DNA from: Pseudomonadota bacterium
Lineage (GTDB): Bacteria; Pseudomonadota; Gammaproteobacteria; Burkholderiales; Thiobacillaceae
Assembly (NCBI GenBank): GCA_021802945.1
Contig: JAJZRE010000005.1
Span: 9,574-66,768 of the forward strand
Reading direction: 5' to 3'
DNA: 57,195 bases
Shown: positions 45,520-55,237 of the stretch, piece after piece
How the letters are laid out: each line of letters begins with the position of its first letter
Numbering within the stretch: position 1 is the first letter of the stretch
The notes under the pieces: model-generated
Told to the model about the DNA's origin: nothing
Database searches by the model: none
Seen by the model: the letters and a program-made list of their open reading frames with translations, nothing else
Position numbers and translations under genes: made by a program

Positions 45520-45807
45520 ATGAAAAATCTCACACGTTATCTGGGGCTGGCGCTCAAACTGCTGGTATTCCTGCTGGTGCTGGGCTTCGCCCTGAAAAAC
45601 AGCCAAACGGCGATTTTCTATTCCTATCTCGGCTACGTGTGGCAGGCGCCGCTGATCGTCATGCTGGGCCTTGCGTTCATCCTCGGTGCGCTGGCCGGGG
45701 TGCTCGCCCTGCTGCCCACGTTGTTCCGTCTGCGGCGCGAACTTGGCCGCAAGCCGCGGGCGATCGAGGCGGATACCGTCACGCAGACCGACCTGCCCGT
45801 CGTGTAA
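45520..45807 (+). CDS. lapA: LapA-family (DUF1049) membrane protein
   Basis: A 95-residue inner-membrane protein with two TM helices (LALKLLVFLLVLGFAL and LIVMLGLAFILGALAGVLALL) and a cytoplasmic basic tail. ALKNSQTAIFYSYLG between them is the family pattern. LapA works with LapB in balancing lipopolysaccharide synthesis. An in-frame ATG at 45493 is possible but would put soluble residues before TM1. Seven bases separate it from lapB. Confidence 0.88.
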   Translation: MKNLTRYLGLALKLLVFLLVLGFALKNSQTAIFYSYLGYVWQAPLIVMLGLAFILGALAGVLALLPTLFRLRRELGRKPRAIEADTVTQTDLPVV

Positions 45808-45813
45808 AGCGCC

Positions 45814-46980
45814 ATGGAATTCGAGTTCTGGTGGCTGCTGGCGTTCCCCCTGTTCTTCGTGCTGGGCTGGCTGGCGGCGCGGGTCGACATTCGCCAGGTC
45901 GTGACCGAGTCGCGTGCGCTGCCCAATTCCTATTTTCGCGGGTTGAACTTTCTGCTCAACGAGCAGCCGGACAAGGCCATCGAAGCCTTTCTGGAAGTCG
46001 TCAAGCTCGAGCCCGAAACCATTGATCTGCATTTTGCGCTGGGCGGCCTGTTCCGCCGCCGAGGCGAACTCGATCGCGCCATCCGCATGCACGAGCATCT
46101 GCTGGAACGCGAGGGGCTGGCCGAAGAGCAGCGCCTGCGTGCCATGAGCGAACTTGGGCAGGACTACCTGAAGGCCGGCCTGCTCGACCGCGCCGAACAG
46201 GTGTTCGGAAAACTGCTGGAGACCTCGCAACATGGCCTGGCGCGTACCTACCTGCTGGAAATCTACGTGCAGGAGAAGGACTGGCAAAAGGCCATCGACG
46301 CCGCGCACGTGCTGGAAAAGGACACCAGCAAGCCGCTCAACGCCGACATCGCCCACTTCCATTGCGAACTGGCATTGCTGGAGGCGGCGAAAGGCAATCC
46401 TGACGCCGCCGCGGCCCATCTGCAGCAGGCGCTGGCCAGCAATCGCCAGTCGGTACGCGCCAACCTGATGGCGGGCGACCTCGACGCGGCGGCGGGACGG
46501 CACGAGGCCGCCATCGCCGACTGGCGCCTGGTCGAAGCGCAGAGCGCGGCGCACATGGCGCTGGTGGTGGACCGCGTGCTCGGCAGCTATCGCCTGCTGG
46601 GGCGGCTGGACGAAGGGGTGAACTGGCTGCGCGCCCTCTATGTCCGGCAACCGTCGCAGGATGTATTCAATGCCCTGTACCTGGCCGTGTCCGAAACCGA
46701 AGGCGCGGCCGCCGCCAGCCAGCTCGCGCGCGAGGAACTGCGCCGCAACCCCAGTCTGCGCACGCTGGACCGCCTGCTTGAGGCCGAGCTGGTCAATGCG
46801 GAGCCGGACGCGCGCGAGCTGTTGCAGGTGGAAAAAACCCTGGTGGCCTCGCACAGCCAGCGCATGATGCGCTACCAGTGCGGCAGCTGCGGGTTCAAGG
46901 CCACGCAGTTCTTCTGGCGCTGCCCGGCCTGCGGACGCTGGGACAGCTTCGACCCCGAGCGGCGCGAGAGCGAAGGCTGA
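45814..46980 (+). CDS. lapB: LapB, TPR and rubredoxin-type LPS assembly regulator
   Basis: A 388-residue protein with an N-terminal TM helix (FWWLLAFPLFFVLGWLAARVD), multiple TPR units from RGLNFLLNEQPDKAIEAFLE onward, and a C-terminal rubredoxin-like metal knuckle (CGSCG ... CPACG). In E. coli LapB controls FtsH-dependent turnover of LpxC. Its place before ugd and heptose genes fits an envelope role. Confidence 0.93.
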   Translation: MEFEFWWLLAFPLFFVLGWLAARVDIRQVVTESRALPNSYFRGLNFLLNEQPDKAIEAFLEVVKLEPETIDLHFALGGLFRRRGELDRAIRMHEHLLEREGLAEEQRLRAMSELGQDYLKAGLLDRAEQVFGKLLETSQHGLARTYLLEIYVQEKDWQKAIDAAHVLEKDTSKPLNADIAHFHCELALLEAAKGNPDAAAAHLQQALASNRQSVRANLMAGDLDAAAGRHEAAIADWRLVEAQSAAHMALVVDRVLGSYRLLGRLDEGVNWLRALYVRQPSQDVFNALYLAVSETEGAAAASQLAREELRRNPSLRTLDRLLEAELVNAEPDARELLQVEKTLVASHSQRMMRYQCGSCGFKATQFFWRCPACGRWDSFDPERRESEG

Positions 46981-47007
46981 TGCACGTTAAATGACTCGAG
47001 GCATGCG

Positions 47008-47706
47008 GTGAATTCGACAAAGATTATCGTGGCGCTGGATTTTGCCGATGCGGCGTCGGCGCTGGCGCTGGCCGGGCGGCTCGACCCTGCGCGGTGCCGG
47101 GTCAAGGTCGGCAAGGAACTGTTCACCGCGGCGGGGCCGGATCTGGTGCGGGCGCTGGTGGCGCGCGGCTTCGAGGTCTTCCTCGACCTCAAATTCCACG
47201 ACATCCCCAATACCGTGGCCGCGGCGTGCCGTGCCGCGGCCGGGCTCGGGGTGTGGATGCTGAACGTCCATGCGTCGGGCGGGCGCCGGATGATGGTGGC
47301 GGCGCAGGAGGCCCTGAGCGGACTGGAAAGGCGGCCCTTCCTGATCGCCGTCACGGTGCTGACCAGCATGAGCGCCGAGGATCTGACCGAGATCGGCGTG
47401 GCCGATGCGCCGGCCGACCAGGTGTTGCGGCTGGCGCGGCTGACGCAGGCCTGCCAGCTCGATGGCGTGGTCTGCTCGGCGCAGGAGGCCGCCATGCTGC
47501 GCGCCGACCTGGGCGCGGACTTCCGACTGGTCACGCCGGGTATCCGGCCGGCCGGCGCCGAGGCGGGTGACCAGCGCCGCGTGATGACCCCGGCGGAAGC
47601 CTTGCGCGCGGGCGCGACCGATCTGGTGATCGGGCGCCCGATCACGGCCGCGCCGGACCCGCTGGATGCCTTGAAGCGTATCCAAACCGACATTCAAAAC
47701 CCTTAG
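47008..47706 (+). CDS. pyrF: Orotidine 5'-phosphate decarboxylase
   Basis: A 232-residue TIM-barrel enzyme for the last step of UMP synthesis. The catalytic [14 protein letters not shown] motif and the phosphate-binding [20 protein letters not shown] and DLVIGRPI are present. A GTG start at 47008 fits the conserved opening [13 protein letters not shown]. It follows lapB after 27 bases. Confidence 0.96.
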   Translation: MNSTKIIVALDFADAASALALAGRLDPARCRVKVGKELFTAAGPDLVRALVARGFEVFLDLKFHDIPNTVAAACRAAAGLGVWMLNVHASGGRRMMVAAQEALSGLERRPFLIAVTVLTSMSAEDLTEIGVADAPADQVLRLARLTQACQLDGVVCSAQEAAMLRADLGADFRLVTPGIRPAGAEAGDQRRVMTPAEALRAGATDLVIGRPITAAPDPLDALKRIQTDIQNP

Positions 47707-47716
47707 GGAGATCGTT

Positions 47717-49039
47717 GTGAAAATAACCGTGATCGGCACCGGCTACGTGGGCCTGGTGACCGGGACCTGCCTGGCCGAGGTCGGCAATGAGGTGCTCTGC
47801 CTCGACGTCGACCCGACAAAAATCGAGATCCTGAAATCCGGCGGCATCCCGATCTACGAGCCGGGTCTTGAGGACATGGTGAAGCGCAATGTCGCAGCCG
47901 GCCGGCTGCATTTCACCACCGACGTCGAGGAATCGGTGGCCTTCGGCCAGATCCAGTTCATCGCCGTCGGCACGCCGCCGGACGAGGACGGCTCGGCCGA
48001 CCTGCAGTACGTGGTGGCCGCGGCGCGCAACATCGGCCGCCACATGACCGACTACAAGCTGGTCGTCGACAAGTCCACCGTGCCGGTCGGCACCGCGGAC
48101 AAGGTGAAGGCCGCCTTGCAGGAGGAACTGGCGAAGCGCGGCGCAAGCATCGCGTTCAACGTGGCGTCGAACCCCGAGTTCCTGAAGGAAGGCGCGGCGG
48201 TGGACGATTTCATGAAGCCAGACCGCATCGTCATCGGCACCGACAGCGAGCGCGCCACGGCCCTGCTGCGCCAGCTGTATGCGCCGTTCCAGCGCAACCA
48301 CGACCGCCTGACCGTGATGGACGTGAAGAGCGCCGAACTGACCAAATACGCCGCCAACGCCATGCTGGCGACGCGCATTTCCTTCATGAACGAACTCGCC
48401 GTGCTGGCCGAGAAACTCGGCGCCGACATCGAGCAGGTGCGCCACGGCATCGGCTCCGACCCGCGCATCGGCTACCACTTCCTGTATGCCGGCTGCGGCT
48501 ATGGCGGCTCGTGCTTTCCCAAGGACGTGCAAGCCCTGCGCCGTACCGGCCAGGAAAACGGCATCCCCCTGCGCGTGCTCGATGCGGTGGAAGAGGCCAA
48601 TGACGTGCAGAAGCATATCCTGGTCAACAAGCTGACCACGCGCTTCGGCACCGATCTCAAGGGCAAGCGCTTCGCCATGTGGGGCCTGGCGTTCAAGCCC
48701 AACACCGACGACATGCGCGAGGCGCCCAGCCGCACCATGCTCGAGGCCCTGTGGTCCATGGGCGCGAGCGTGTCGGCCTACGATCCGGCGGCGATGGAGG
48801 AGACCCGCCGCATCTACGGCGAGCGCGCCGACCTGCTGCTGGTCGACAGCCCGATGGATGCGCTGAAAGGCGCCGACGCGCTGCTGATCGTCACTGAATG
48901 GAAAGTCTTCCGCAGCCCCAATTTCGACACCATGAAGTCGCTGCTGAAGACGCCGCTGGTTTTCGACGGCCGCAATCTCTACGAGCCGCAGGCGATGCGC
49001 GAGATGGGCTTCGACTACCTGCCGATCGGACGCCAGTAA
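47717..49039 (+). CDS. ugd: UDP-glucose 6-dehydrogenase
   Basis: A 440-residue NAD-dependent enzyme making UDP-glucuronate for polysaccharides or lipid A modification. [17 protein letters not shown] is the Rossmann motif, the catalytic Cys lies in [13 protein letters not shown], and [20 protein letters not shown] is conserved. GTG start after GGGAG. It shares one base with hldE1. Confidence 0.96.
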   Translation: MKITVIGTGYVGLVTGTCLAEVGNEVLCLDVDPTKIEILKSGGIPIYEPGLEDMVKRNVAAGRLHFTTDVEESVAFGQIQFIAVGTPPDEDGSADLQYVVAAARNIGRHMTDYKLVVDKSTVPVGTADKVKAALQEELAKRGASIAFNVASNPEFLKEGAAVDDFMKPDRIVIGTDSERATALLRQLYAPFQRNHDRLTVMDVKSAELTKYAANAMLATRISFMNELAVLAEKLGADIEQVRHGIGSDPRIGYHFLYAGCGYGGSCFPKDVQALRRTGQENGIPLRVLDAVEEANDVQKHILVNKLTTRFGTDLKGKRFAMWGLAFKPNTDDMREAPSRTMLEALWSMGASVSAYDPAAMEETRRIYGERADLLLVDSPMDALKGADALLIVTEWKVFRSPNFDTMKSLLKTPLVFDGRNLYEPQAMREMGFDYLPIGRQ

Positions 49040-49974
49040 TGTCCTTGCGCGACGCCATCCGCCATGCCCGCATCCTGGTGGTGGGCGACGTGATGCTGGA
49101 CCGCTACTGGTTCGGCGACGTCTCGCGCATCTCGCCCGAGGCGCCGGTGCCGGTGGTGCACGTCACGCGCAACGAGGACCGCATCGGCGGCGCCGGCAAC
49201 GTCGCGCGCAATGCGGAGGCGCTCGGCGCGCAGGTCACGCTGTTGTCGGTGGCGGGACGCGACGAGGCCGGGCAGGCGCTGCGGGCGCTGCTCGACGCCG
49301 AGTCGTTCACCGTGCACCTGCACGAGGATCCGGCGTTTTCCACCATCACCAAGCTGCGCATCATCGGCCGCCAGCAGCAGCTGCTGCGCGTCGATTTCGA
49401 GACCCAGCCCGGCCACGAGGTGCTGGCCGCCAAGCTGGAAGCCTATGCGCAACTGCTGGCCGGCTGCGACGTGGTGATCCTGTCGGACTACGGCAAGGGC
49501 GGGCTGACGCACGTCACGCGCATGATCGAGCTGGCGCGCGCGGCGAACAAGCCCATCCTGGTCGACCCCAAGGGCGACGACTGGGCACGCTACACTGGTG
49601 CCACCCTGATCACGCCCAACCGCAGCGAGTTTCGCGACGTGGCCGGCAGCTGGAAAACCGAGGCCGAACTCGCCGATAAAGCCGCGGTGGTGCGCGCGAG
49701 CTTTCAGCTCGATGCCCTGCTGGTGACGCGCAGCGAGGAAGGCATGAGCCTGTTCGATGCGGACGGCGCGCACCACGAAGCCACGCGGGCGCAGGAAGTG
49801 TTCGACGTCTCCGGCGCCGGCGACACCGTGATCGCCGCCTATGCCGTGGCGCTGGCCGCCGGCGCGAGCGGCGTCGAGGCCGTGCGCCTGGCCAATCGCG
49901 CGGCGGGCATCGTGGTCGGCAAGTTCGGCACCGCGGTCGCGACCGCGGACGAAGTCTTTGGAGAGGAAGCATGA
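49039..49974 (+). CDS. rfaE1: D-glycero-beta-D-manno-heptose-7-phosphate kinase
   Basis: A 311-residue PfkB-type kinase of the ADP-heptose pathway. [35 protein letters not shown] and [17 protein letters not shown] are diagnostic. Only the kinase half of bifunctional HldE is present, so the adenylyltransferase (RfaE2/HldC) should be encoded elsewhere. It overlaps ugd by one base and hldD by four. Confidence 0.95.
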   Translation: MSLRDAIRHARILVVGDVMLDRYWFGDVSRISPEAPVPVVHVTRNEDRIGGAGNVARNAEALGAQVTLLSVAGRDEAGQALRALLDAESFTVHLHEDPAFSTITKLRIIGRQQQLLRVDFETQPGHEVLAAKLEAYAQLLAGCDVVILSDYGKGGLTHVTRMIELARAANKPILVDPKGDDWARYTGATLITPNRSEFRDVAGSWKTEAELADKAAVVRASFQLDALLVTRSEEGMSLFDADGAHHEATRAQEVFDVSGAGDTVIAAYAVALAAGASGVEAVRLANRAAGIVVGKFGTAVATADEVFGEEA

Positions 49975-50969
49975 GCCAGTACACCGTCGTCACCGGCGCC
50001 GCCGGGTTCATCGGCGCCAACATCGTCAAGGCGCTCAACGAACGCGGCGAGACCAACATCATCGCGGTCGACAACCTGACCCGCGCCGACAAGTTCAGGA
50101 ACCTGACCGACTGCGAGATCGCCGACTATTTCGACAAGGCCGAATTCCTCGACCTGGTCGAGGAAGGCGTGCTCGACGGCGGCGTGGCAGCCATATTCCA
50201 CGAGGGCGCGTGTTCCGACACCATGGAGACCGACGGCCGCTACATGATGGAGAACAACTATCGCTATTCCAGCGCGCTGCTCAAGTTTTGCCAGGACGAA
50301 GGCGCGCAGTTCCTCTATGCCTCGTCGGCCAGCGTCTACGGCGCCGGACGGGTGTTCTCCGAGTCGCGCGAGTTCGAGTCGCCGCTCAACGTCTACGGGT
50401 ATTCCAAGTTCCTGTTCGACCAGAGCGTGCGCCGCCTGTGGAGCGAGCGCACCGCGCAGATCGCCGGCTTCCGCTACTTCAACGTCTACGGCCCGCGCGA
50501 GCAGCACAAGGGGCGCATGGCCTCGGTCGCGTTCCACTTCTTCAACCAGTACCGCGCCGAGGGCAGGGTGAAGCTGTTCGAGGGCTGCGACGGCTACCCC
50601 AACGGCGAGCAGCGGCGCGATTTCGTCTCGGTCGAGGACGTGGTGCGGGTCAACCTGTGGTTCCTCGACCACCCCGACGTGTCCGGCATCTTCAACGTCG
50701 GCACCGGGCGCTGCCAGAGTTTCAACGACGTCGCGGTGGCGGCGGTCAACGCGTGCCGCGCGGCGGAAGGCCAGCCGGCGCTGACGCTGGAACAGATGCA
50801 GGCCCAGGGCCTCGTCAGCTACATCGCGTTCCCCGAGGCGCTCAAGGGCAAGTACCAGAGCTATACCGAGGCGGATATCTCGGCGCTGCGCGGCGCGGGG
50901 TATGATGCGTCCTTCTACGGCGTGGAAGAAGGCACCGCGCGCTACATCGAACATTTGCTGAAAACATGA
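49971..50969 (+). CDS. hldD: ADP-L-glycero-D-manno-heptose-6-epimerase
   Basis: A 332-residue short-chain dehydrogenase-type epimerase for LPS inner-core heptose. [17 protein letters not shown] binds NADP, and [13 protein letters not shown] carries the active-site Tyr and Lys. [19 protein letters not shown] is an HldD hallmark. It completes the pathway step after RfaE1/RfaE2. Overlaps of four bases on both sides indicate an operon. Confidence 0.96.
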   Translation: MSQYTVVTGAAGFIGANIVKALNERGETNIIAVDNLTRADKFRNLTDCEIADYFDKAEFLDLVEEGVLDGGVAAIFHEGACSDTMETDGRYMMENNYRYSSALLKFCQDEGAQFLYASSASVYGAGRVFSESREFESPLNVYGYSKFLFDQSVRRLWSERTAQIAGFRYFNVYGPREQHKGRMASVAFHFFNQYRAEGRVKLFEGCDGYPNGEQRRDFVSVEDVVRVNLWFLDHPDVSGIFNVGTGRCQSFNDVAVAAVNACRAAEGQPALTLEQMQAQGLVSYIAFPEALKGKYQSYTEADISALRGAGYDASFYGVEEGTARYIEHLLKT

Positions 50970-51859
50970 GCACCTACAAGACGATCGAGGATACGGTTGG
51001 CAACACGCCGCTGGTGCGCCTGAAGCGCATGCCCGGCACGACCGGCAACACCATCCTGGTCAAGCTCGAAGGCAACAACCCTGCCGGCTCGGTGAAGGAC
51101 CGCCCGGCACTGTCGATGATCGACGCGGCGCAGGCGCGCGGCGAGATCAAGCCCGGCGACACCCTGATCGAGGCGACCAGCGGCAACACCGGCATCGCGC
51201 TGGCGATGGCGGCGGCCATGCGCGGCTACAAGATGATCCTCATCATGCCCGAGCACCTGTCGATCGAGCGGCGCCAGACCATGCGCGCCTTCGGCGCGGA
51301 GCTGCAGCTGGTCAGCAAGGAAGCCGGCATGGAAGGCGCGCGCGACCTGGCGATCGCGATGGAGAAGCAGGGCGTCGGCAAGATCCTCGACCAGTTCTCC
51401 AACCCCGACAATCCCGCAGCCCACTACCGCACCACCGGCCCCGAGATCTGGCGCGACACGCAGGGCAGGATCACCCACTTCGTCTCCAGCATGGGCACCA
51501 CCGGCACCATCATGGGCTGCTCGCGCTACCTCAAGGAACAGAACCCCGCGATCCAGGTCGTCGGCGTGCAGCCCACCGAGGGCTCGCAGATTCCCGGCAT
51601 CCGCAAGTGGCCGGAGGAATACGTGCCGAAGATCTGCGACTACGATCGTGTCGACCGCATGATCTACGTCAGCCAGCAGGACGCCGAGGAGACCACCCGC
51701 AGGCTCGCGCGCGAGGAAGGCATCTTCGCCGGCATCTCGTCCGGCGGCGCGCTGTGGGCCGCGCTGCAGCTGTCGAGGGAAGTCGAGAATGCCGTCATCG
51801 TTTCCATCGTCTGCGACCGCGGCGACCGTTATCTGTCGACGGGCGTTTTCCCGGCCTGA
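50966..51859 (+). CDS. cysM: Cysteine synthase B
   Basis: A 297-residue PLP enzyme forming cysteine from O-acetylserine and sulfide or thiosulfate. The PLP Lys lies in [12 protein letters not shown], the phosphate loop in [13 protein letters not shown], and the GTTGTIMG and SSGGALW loops are clear. The sequence is CysM-like rather than CysK-like in length and in the [13 protein letters not shown] region. It overlaps hldD by four bases. Confidence 0.94.
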   Translation: MSTYKTIEDTVGNTPLVRLKRMPGTTGNTILVKLEGNNPAGSVKDRPALSMIDAAQARGEIKPGDTLIEATSGNTGIALAMAAAMRGYKMILIMPEHLSIERRQTMRAFGAELQLVSKEAGMEGARDLAIAMEKQGVGKILDQFSNPDNPAAHYRTTGPEIWRDTQGRITHFVSSMGTTGTIMGCSRYLKEQNPAIQVVGVQPTEGSQIPGIRKWPEEYVPKICDYDRVDRMIYVSQQDAEETTRRLAREEGIFAGISSGGALWAALQLSREVENAVIVSIVCDRGDRYLSTGVFPA

Positions 51860-51918
51860 ATTGACGAGCGTCCATCGCGGTGCTACTTTGGTATCACCCA
51901 AATAACCGGGAGATCGTC

Positions 51919-52200
51919 ATGGCCGCGACCACTACACTCAAACTGCCCGAACCGCTCAAGGCGCGCATCGCGCCGCTGGCCGAGGCGGCGGGTAAATCGC
52001 CTCACGCCTGGATGATCGAAGCACTGGAAGAGCGCGTCGCGCAAGCTGAAGCTTATGCTGCGTTCATGGCCGAGGCGCTCGAAGCCGATCGCGAAATGAC
52101 CGAGACGGGACTCGGCTATGCGGCGGACGATGTGCATCAATACCTGTTGGCCAGGCTCGACGGAAAACCTGTCAAACGTCCCAAGCCGATCAAGATCTGA
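51919..52200 (+). CDS. RHH-type antitoxin (ParD/CopG-like)
   Basis: A 93-residue protein with an N-terminal ribbon-helix-helix (TTTLKLPEPLKARIAPLAEA, SPHAWMIEALEERV). GGGAGATCGTC precedes the ATG at 51919, which is favoured over an upstream one at 51880. The C-terminal half should wrap the toxin encoded three bases downstream. It probably autorepresses the pair. Confidence 0.85.
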   Translation: MAATTTLKLPEPLKARIAPLAEAAGKSPHAWMIEALEERVAQAEAYAAFMAEALEADREMTETGLGYAADDVHQYLLARLDGKPVKRPKPIKI

Positions 52201-52203
52201 TCG

Positions 52204-52491
52204 ATGACGGCGATTGTCTACACCCCGCAAGCACTCGACGATCTGGACCGGCTGGAAGATTTTCTGCTCGAACTGGATGCGCCAGCCGCCAGAAAAATCA
52301 TTCCCCTTATCATTTCGGCAGTAGAGACTTTGCGCCTGCACCCCAACATTGGCCGGCGTCGCGGCATTCAGGTACGCGAACTGGTCATCTCGCGCGGAAA
52401 AACCGGCTATATCGCGTTGTACCGTTACGATGAAATCCGTGATGTCGCACGCATACTGGCGATTCGCCACCAGCGCGAGGTCGTCCTGTGA
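52204..52491 (+). CDS. ParE/RelE-family toxin
   Basis: A 95-residue toxin: YTPQALDDLDRLEDFLLE, HPNIGRRRGIQVRELVIS and TGYIALYRYDEIRDVARILAIRHQRE match the RelE/ParE fold. ParE types poison gyrase and RelE types cleave mRNA; the sequence alone does not separate them. It follows its antitoxin after three bases, between cysM and radA. Confidence 0.87.
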   Translation: MTAIVYTPQALDDLDRLEDFLLELDAPAARKIIPLIISAVETLRLHPNIGRRRGIQVRELVISRGKTGYIALYRYDEIRDVARILAIRHQREVVL

Positions 52492-52522
52492 ACGAAATAT
52501 CAACTAAGAAACATCACGCCTG

Positions 52523-53878
52523 ATGGCCAAAACCAGGACGATCTACTCCTGCACCGAGTGCGGCGGCACGCTGCCGAAATGGCAAGGCCAGTGCCCGCAC
52601 TGCAACGCCTGGAACACTTTGGTCGAGACCATCGCCGAATCGGCCAAGCCGCGTTTTGCCGCGCTGGCGGCGACCAGCACGGTGCAGTTGCTGCACGACG
52701 TCGAAGCCTCGGAAGAAAGCCGCATCGCCACCGATATCGGCGAGCTCGACCGCGTGCTCGGCGGCGGCCTGGTGCCGGGCGGCGTGGTGCTGATCGGCGG
52801 CGACCCCGGCATCGGCAAGTCGACGCTTCTTTTACAAGCATTGGCCGGCCTGTCCGGCAATCTGAAAACGCTTTACGTCAGCGGCGAGGAATCGGCGCGC
52901 CAGGTCGCGCTGCGCGCGCGTCGCCTAAGCCTCCCCGAAACCAATCTGCCGGTGCTGCCGGAAATCCGCCTCGAAGCGATTCTCGCGCAGCTGGCCGACA
53001 TGAAGCCCGGCGTCGCCGTGATCGATTCGATCCAGACCGTCTATTCCGAGGCGCTGACCTCCGCTCCGGGCTCGGTGGCGCAGGTGCGCGAATGCGCCGC
53101 GCAGCTGACGCGCCACGCCAAGCAGGCCGGCACCGCGATCATCCTGGTCGGCCACGTCACCAAGGAAGGCGCCATCGCCGGCCCGCGCGTGCTCGAACAC
53201 ATCGTCGACACGGTGCTGTATTTCGAGGGCGACACCGGATCGTCATTCAGGCTCGTCCGCGCGTTCAAGAATCGCTTCGGCGCGGTCAACGAGATCGGCG
53301 TGTTCGCGATGACCGAGAAGGGGCTCAAGGGTGTGTCCAACCCCTCGGCGATCTTCCTGTCGCGCCACGGCGAGCCGGTGCCCGGTTCCTGCGTGCTGGT
53401 GACGCAGGAAGGCACGCGGCCGTTGCTGGTGGAAATCCAGGCGCTGGTCGATTCCAGCCATGCGCCGAGTCCGCGCCGCCTGTCCGTCGGCCTGGAGCAG
53501 AACCGGCTCGCGATGCTGCTCGCCGTGCTGCATCGCCACGCCGGCATCGCCTGCTTCGATCAGGACGTGTTCGTCAACGCGGTGGGCGGGGTGAAGATCA
53601 GCGAACCGGCCGCCGACCTCGCGGTGCTCGCCGCCATCGTGTCCTCGCTCCGGAGCCAGCCCCTGCCCGACAAGCTGGTGATGTTCGGCGAAGTGGGGCT
53701 GGCCGGCGAAATCCGCCCGGTGCAGCGCGGCCAGGAGCGCCTCAAGGAAGCCGCCAAGCTCGGTTTCACCCAGGCCATCGTGCCGGCCGCCAACCAGCCC
53801 AAGCAAAAAATCCCCGGCATGACGATCCACTCGGTGCAGCGGCTGGACGAGGCGATCCGATTGTTCAGGGATAGCTGA
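52523..53878 (+). CDS. radA: DNA repair protein RadA
   Basis: A 451-residue RecA-like helicase promoting branch migration. It has the N-terminal zinc finger (CTECGGTLPKWQGQCPHC), Walker A GGDPGIGKSTLLLQAL, the RadA-specific KNRFGAVNEIGVFAM and a C-terminal Lon-protease-like domain that is not proteolytic. It is full length. The ATG at 52523 directly precedes the zinc finger. Confidence 0.96.
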   Translation: MAKTRTIYSCTECGGTLPKWQGQCPHCNAWNTLVETIAESAKPRFAALAATSTVQLLHDVEASEESRIATDIGELDRVLGGGLVPGGVVLIGGDPGIGKSTLLLQALAGLSGNLKTLYVSGEESARQVALRARRLSLPETNLPVLPEIRLEAILAQLADMKPGVAVIDSIQTVYSEALTSAPGSVAQVRECAAQLTRHAKQAGTAIILVGHVTKEGAIAGPRVLEHIVDTVLYFEGDTGSSFRLVRAFKNRFGAVNEIGVFAMTEKGLKGVSNPSAIFLSRHGEPVPGSCVLVTQEGTRPLLVEIQALVDSSHAPSPRRLSVGLEQNRLAMLLAVLHRHAGIACFDQDVFVNAVGGVKISEPAADLAVLAAIVSSLRSQPLPDKLVMFGEVGLAGEIRPVQRGQERLKEAAKLGFTQAIVPAANQPKQKIPGMTIHSVQRLDEAIRLFRDS

Positions 53879-53936
53879 GCATGGCCTGAATTTCCCCCGA
53901 CCCTGCGAGCCATAACGCCAGGCGTTAACGTCCGGC

Positions 53937-54215
53937 ATGATCGAATCGTTCAGATGCAAGGACACGCGGGCCCTATTCGAAAACAAGCGCGTCGCGCGCT
54001 TCGTCAGCTTCGAGCAAGTTGCGCGTCGCAAACTCAAGCAATTGCATGCTGCGGCCGACCTCGCGTTTCTTAAGGTTCCGCCGCAAAACCGGCTGGAAGC
54101 CTTGAAAGGCGACCGCAAAGGGCAGTGGAGCATCCGCATCAACGACCAATGGCGCCTGTGCTTTGAATGGCGCGACGGCTCGGCGCTGAATGTCGAGATC
54201 GTGGACTCCCACTGA
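53937..54215 (+). CDS. HigB-like toxin without visible antitoxin
   Basis: A 92-residue RelE-superfamily host-inhibition protein. It opens MIESFRCKDTRALFENKR, has RKLKQLHAAADLAFLKVPPQ and the C-terminal QWSIRINDQWRLCFEW segment typical of HigB. HigA normally follows immediately. Here the next 50 bases hold no HTH protein, and the next gene is on the opposite strand. It is either an orphan, a decayed pair, or controlled by an unlinked antitoxin. Confidence 0.85.
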   Translation: MIESFRCKDTRALFENKRVARFVSFEQVARRKLKQLHAAADLAFLKVPPQNRLEALKGDRKGQWSIRINDQWRLCFEWRDGSALNVEIVDSH

Positions 54216-54261
54216 AAGGCGGCAAAACTGTGCATTTTCCCGCGGGCGCCTTGCAACCATG

Positions 54262-54486
54262 CTACTCACGCTTCGATTTTTTGCTGATTTCGGCCATCCG
54301 CTCGCGCCATTCCTGAAGCTCCTCGTCTTCGATCTCGAGCTGGATGGCCACGATTTCCTGCACGCTCATTTTTTTGTCTTCCAGTCTGCGCATGAGTTTG
54401 AATCGCATCCTTGCCAGCAAGCGTTCGGTTTCATCCTTGTTCAAATGGTTGGCCTTTTCGAGGTATTCATCCGCAGGTTTTCTCAT
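54262..54486 (-). CDS. Small helical hypothetical protein
   Basis: A 74-residue, highly charged helical protein (MRKPADEYLEKANHLNKDET at the start, EDEELQEWRERMAEISKKSK near the end). AAGGA lies about nine bases before the ATG at 54486. No family is recognised. It is convergent with the HigB-like gene but lacks an HTH, so it is not an obvious antitoxin. Confidence 0.65.
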   Translation of the reverse strand: MRKPADEYLEKANHLNKDETERLLARMRFKLMRRLEDKKMSVQEIVAIQLEIEDEELQEWRERMAEISKKSKRE

Positions 54487-54691
54487 CGCAACGCGTCCTT
54501 CGTACTTTGGAAATTCAGGCTCAAAGTTATACCCATATTCGATTCATTCGCTACCTTGGTCCGTGGCGCGAAAACCGGCACGCTGCAAACGGCTCGTGCC
54601 ATCCCTGCGGGAACAAAAGCTTCTCGCATCCGTCATGGATATGTCATTTGCAGCGGTCAGAATTGCCAGTCCCACTGGAACAGTGTCTGCT

Positions 54692-55198
54692 ATGGAGTCA
54701 CTCATGGAGACGGCAAGCGCCCTGCAGGTGAAAGGTCCCCTGACGAATACGCATCCGCCTTCCGGCATACCCGAAGTGCGAATCATCGATCTGGCAACCC
54801 TCACCCTGGATGACCTGGGCATGATCCGTGACTGCAGCAGGGCGTGCGAGCAGGTATTGGGCTATCTCCCGGACGAGCTGGTTGGCCGTCATATCTCCAT
54901 GATCCTGCCGCAGCTGCCGAATGCGGACCTGGTGCAGGAAGGACGCATCAACCCGCGACTGGCCTTTCTCTGCCACTGCGCCTTTGCTTTCCGGGCACGG
55001 CGTCGTGACGGCCAGACCTTTGCCAGCGAATTGTTCATCAACCGCCTCGATATCCACAACGTGGTAGTCCTGATACGCAATCTCGAAATTTCCAGATTGA
55101 AGGGCGGCGGGCAGGCCGGCTCACCAGGCGTATTCGCTTCGGCACGGATTCCGGCCGGGTTTGCGTGGACGCACCCAAACCAGAATGCCGGGAATTGA
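54692..55198 (+). CDS. PAS-domain signalling protein
   Basis: A single-PAS protein of about 168 residues. The PAS core is IDLATLTLDDLGMIRDCSRA, GYLPDELVGRHISMILPQL and FRARRRDGQTFASELFINRL. No output domain (kinase, GGDEF) is attached, so it would sense a ligand or redox signal and act through a partner. The ATG at 54692 gives the usual length; an in-frame ATG at 54635 is possible, and neither has a strong ribosome site. Confidence 0.75.
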   Translation: MESLMETASALQVKGPLTNTHPPSGIPEVRIIDLATLTLDDLGMIRDCSRACEQVLGYLPDELVGRHISMILPQLPNADLVQEGRINPRLAFLCHCAFAFRARRRDGQTFASELFINRLDIHNVVVLIRNLEISRLKGGGQAGSPGVFASARIPAGFAWTHPNQNAGN

Positions 55199-55237
55199 CG
55201 GACATGCGCTGGATTCATCCTGGACAGGGCGCGATCG

